From: Streptomyces olivoverticillatus
Lineage (GTDB): Bacteria > Actinomycetota > Actinomycetes > Streptomycetales > Streptomycetaceae
Direction of reading: 5' to 3'
NCBI RefSeq assembly: GCF_014203555.1
Contig: NZ_JACHJH010000003.1
Coordinates: 1-64,000, forward strand
Length of the DNA: 64,000 nucleotides
Shown here: piece by piece, positions 63,923 through 64,000 of the stretch
How positions within the stretch are numbered: the stretch's first letter is position 1
Layout: each line of letters starts with the position of its first letter
Translations under genes and position numbers: made by a program
Notes under the pieces: model-generated
Database searches by the model: none
The model's input: the letters and a program-made list of their open reading frames with translations, nothing else
What the model was told of the DNA's origin: nothing

Positions 63923-64000
63923 ATGGCCATTTCCCACCTGCGAAAGTCGCTTGTTGCTGCCGTTTTCACAGCAATCGCGGCTTGTGTCGGATTTGCGACG
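63923..64000 (+). CDS. Secreted protein, N-terminal fragment (continues past window)
   Basis: An ATG at 63923 with ggaaggcaac just before it opens a frame to the window end (26 codons). The translation, MAISHLRKSLVAAVFTAIAA then CVGFAT, is a typical Sec signal peptide: two basic residues and a hydrophobic core. It is divergent from the toxin gene across a 263-bp gap in which no operator was recognised. The product cannot be identified from this fragment. Confidence 0.6.
   Translation, partial: MAISHLRKSLVAAVFTAIAACVGFAT

Overview
The window is high-GC DNA with GTG starts, overlapping start/stop codons, SARP, TetR and XRE regulators, a monomeric NADP isocitrate dehydrogenase and a very large modular PKS. 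All of this points to a Streptomyces (or close actinomycete) chromosome. No rRNA, tRNA or CRISPR array was seen. All functions are assigned by reading the translations and motifs; no database search was run.

Layout. 1-730 is the tail of an IS701-type transposase cut by the window edge. 871-7480 is a compact RiPP (azole/TOMM-like) locus: a fused leader-binding/YcaO cyclodehydratase, a small upstream ORF that may be the precursor, a NarL-type response regulator, two DesK-type histidine kinases that are recent duplicates, and a convergent protein resembling the N-terminal part of SagB-type dehydrogenases. 7707-14411 is housekeeping: a copper P-type ATPase with CsoR-like operators, an APC amino-acid permease and icd.

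14513-42912 is the main system: a leftward, translationally coupled six-gene operon (free-standing AT, discrete ACP, asparagine-synthetase-like amidotransferase, one 6545-residue AT-less PKS, UbiX, UbiD) with a divergent large SARP regulator. The PKS order is KS-DH-KR-ACP / KS-B-ACP / KS-KR-ACP / KS-ACP / KS-DH-KR-MT-ACP-TE. The amidotransferase, discrete ACP and KS-B-ACP branching module are the signature of glutarimide polyketides. The UbiD/UbiX pair suggests decarboxylation of a polyene acid to a terminal diene, so a streptimidone or 9-methylstreptimidone-type product is the best guess. How it should work: AMT turns malonyl-ACP into malonamyl-ACP, module 1 makes an unsaturated amide, module 2 adds the branch and closes the glutarimide, modules 3-5 extend the chain (module 5 perhaps twice), TE releases an acid and UbiD with prenyl-FMN removes CO2.

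42915-47171 holds small conserved genes (DinB-like, DUF488, an XRE / ImmA-IrrE peptidase / membrane protein cassette, an FMN reductase). 47283-51525 is a dTDP-deoxysugar cassette (rmlC divergent from rmlA-rmlB-glycosyltransferase) ending in a strong terminator. 51711-58652 is ordinary chromosome: a membrane protein/XRE pair, a secreted DUF4360 protein, an ATP-binding protein and SpoIIE-type phosphatase, and a TetR/GNAT pair with a clear operator. 58812-59572 is an IS5-type element with an internal deletion. 59719-63659 is a secreted polymorphic toxin with ALF-type repeats and a Doc/Fic-like C-terminus plus a candidate immunity gene. The right edge carries the start of another secreted protein.
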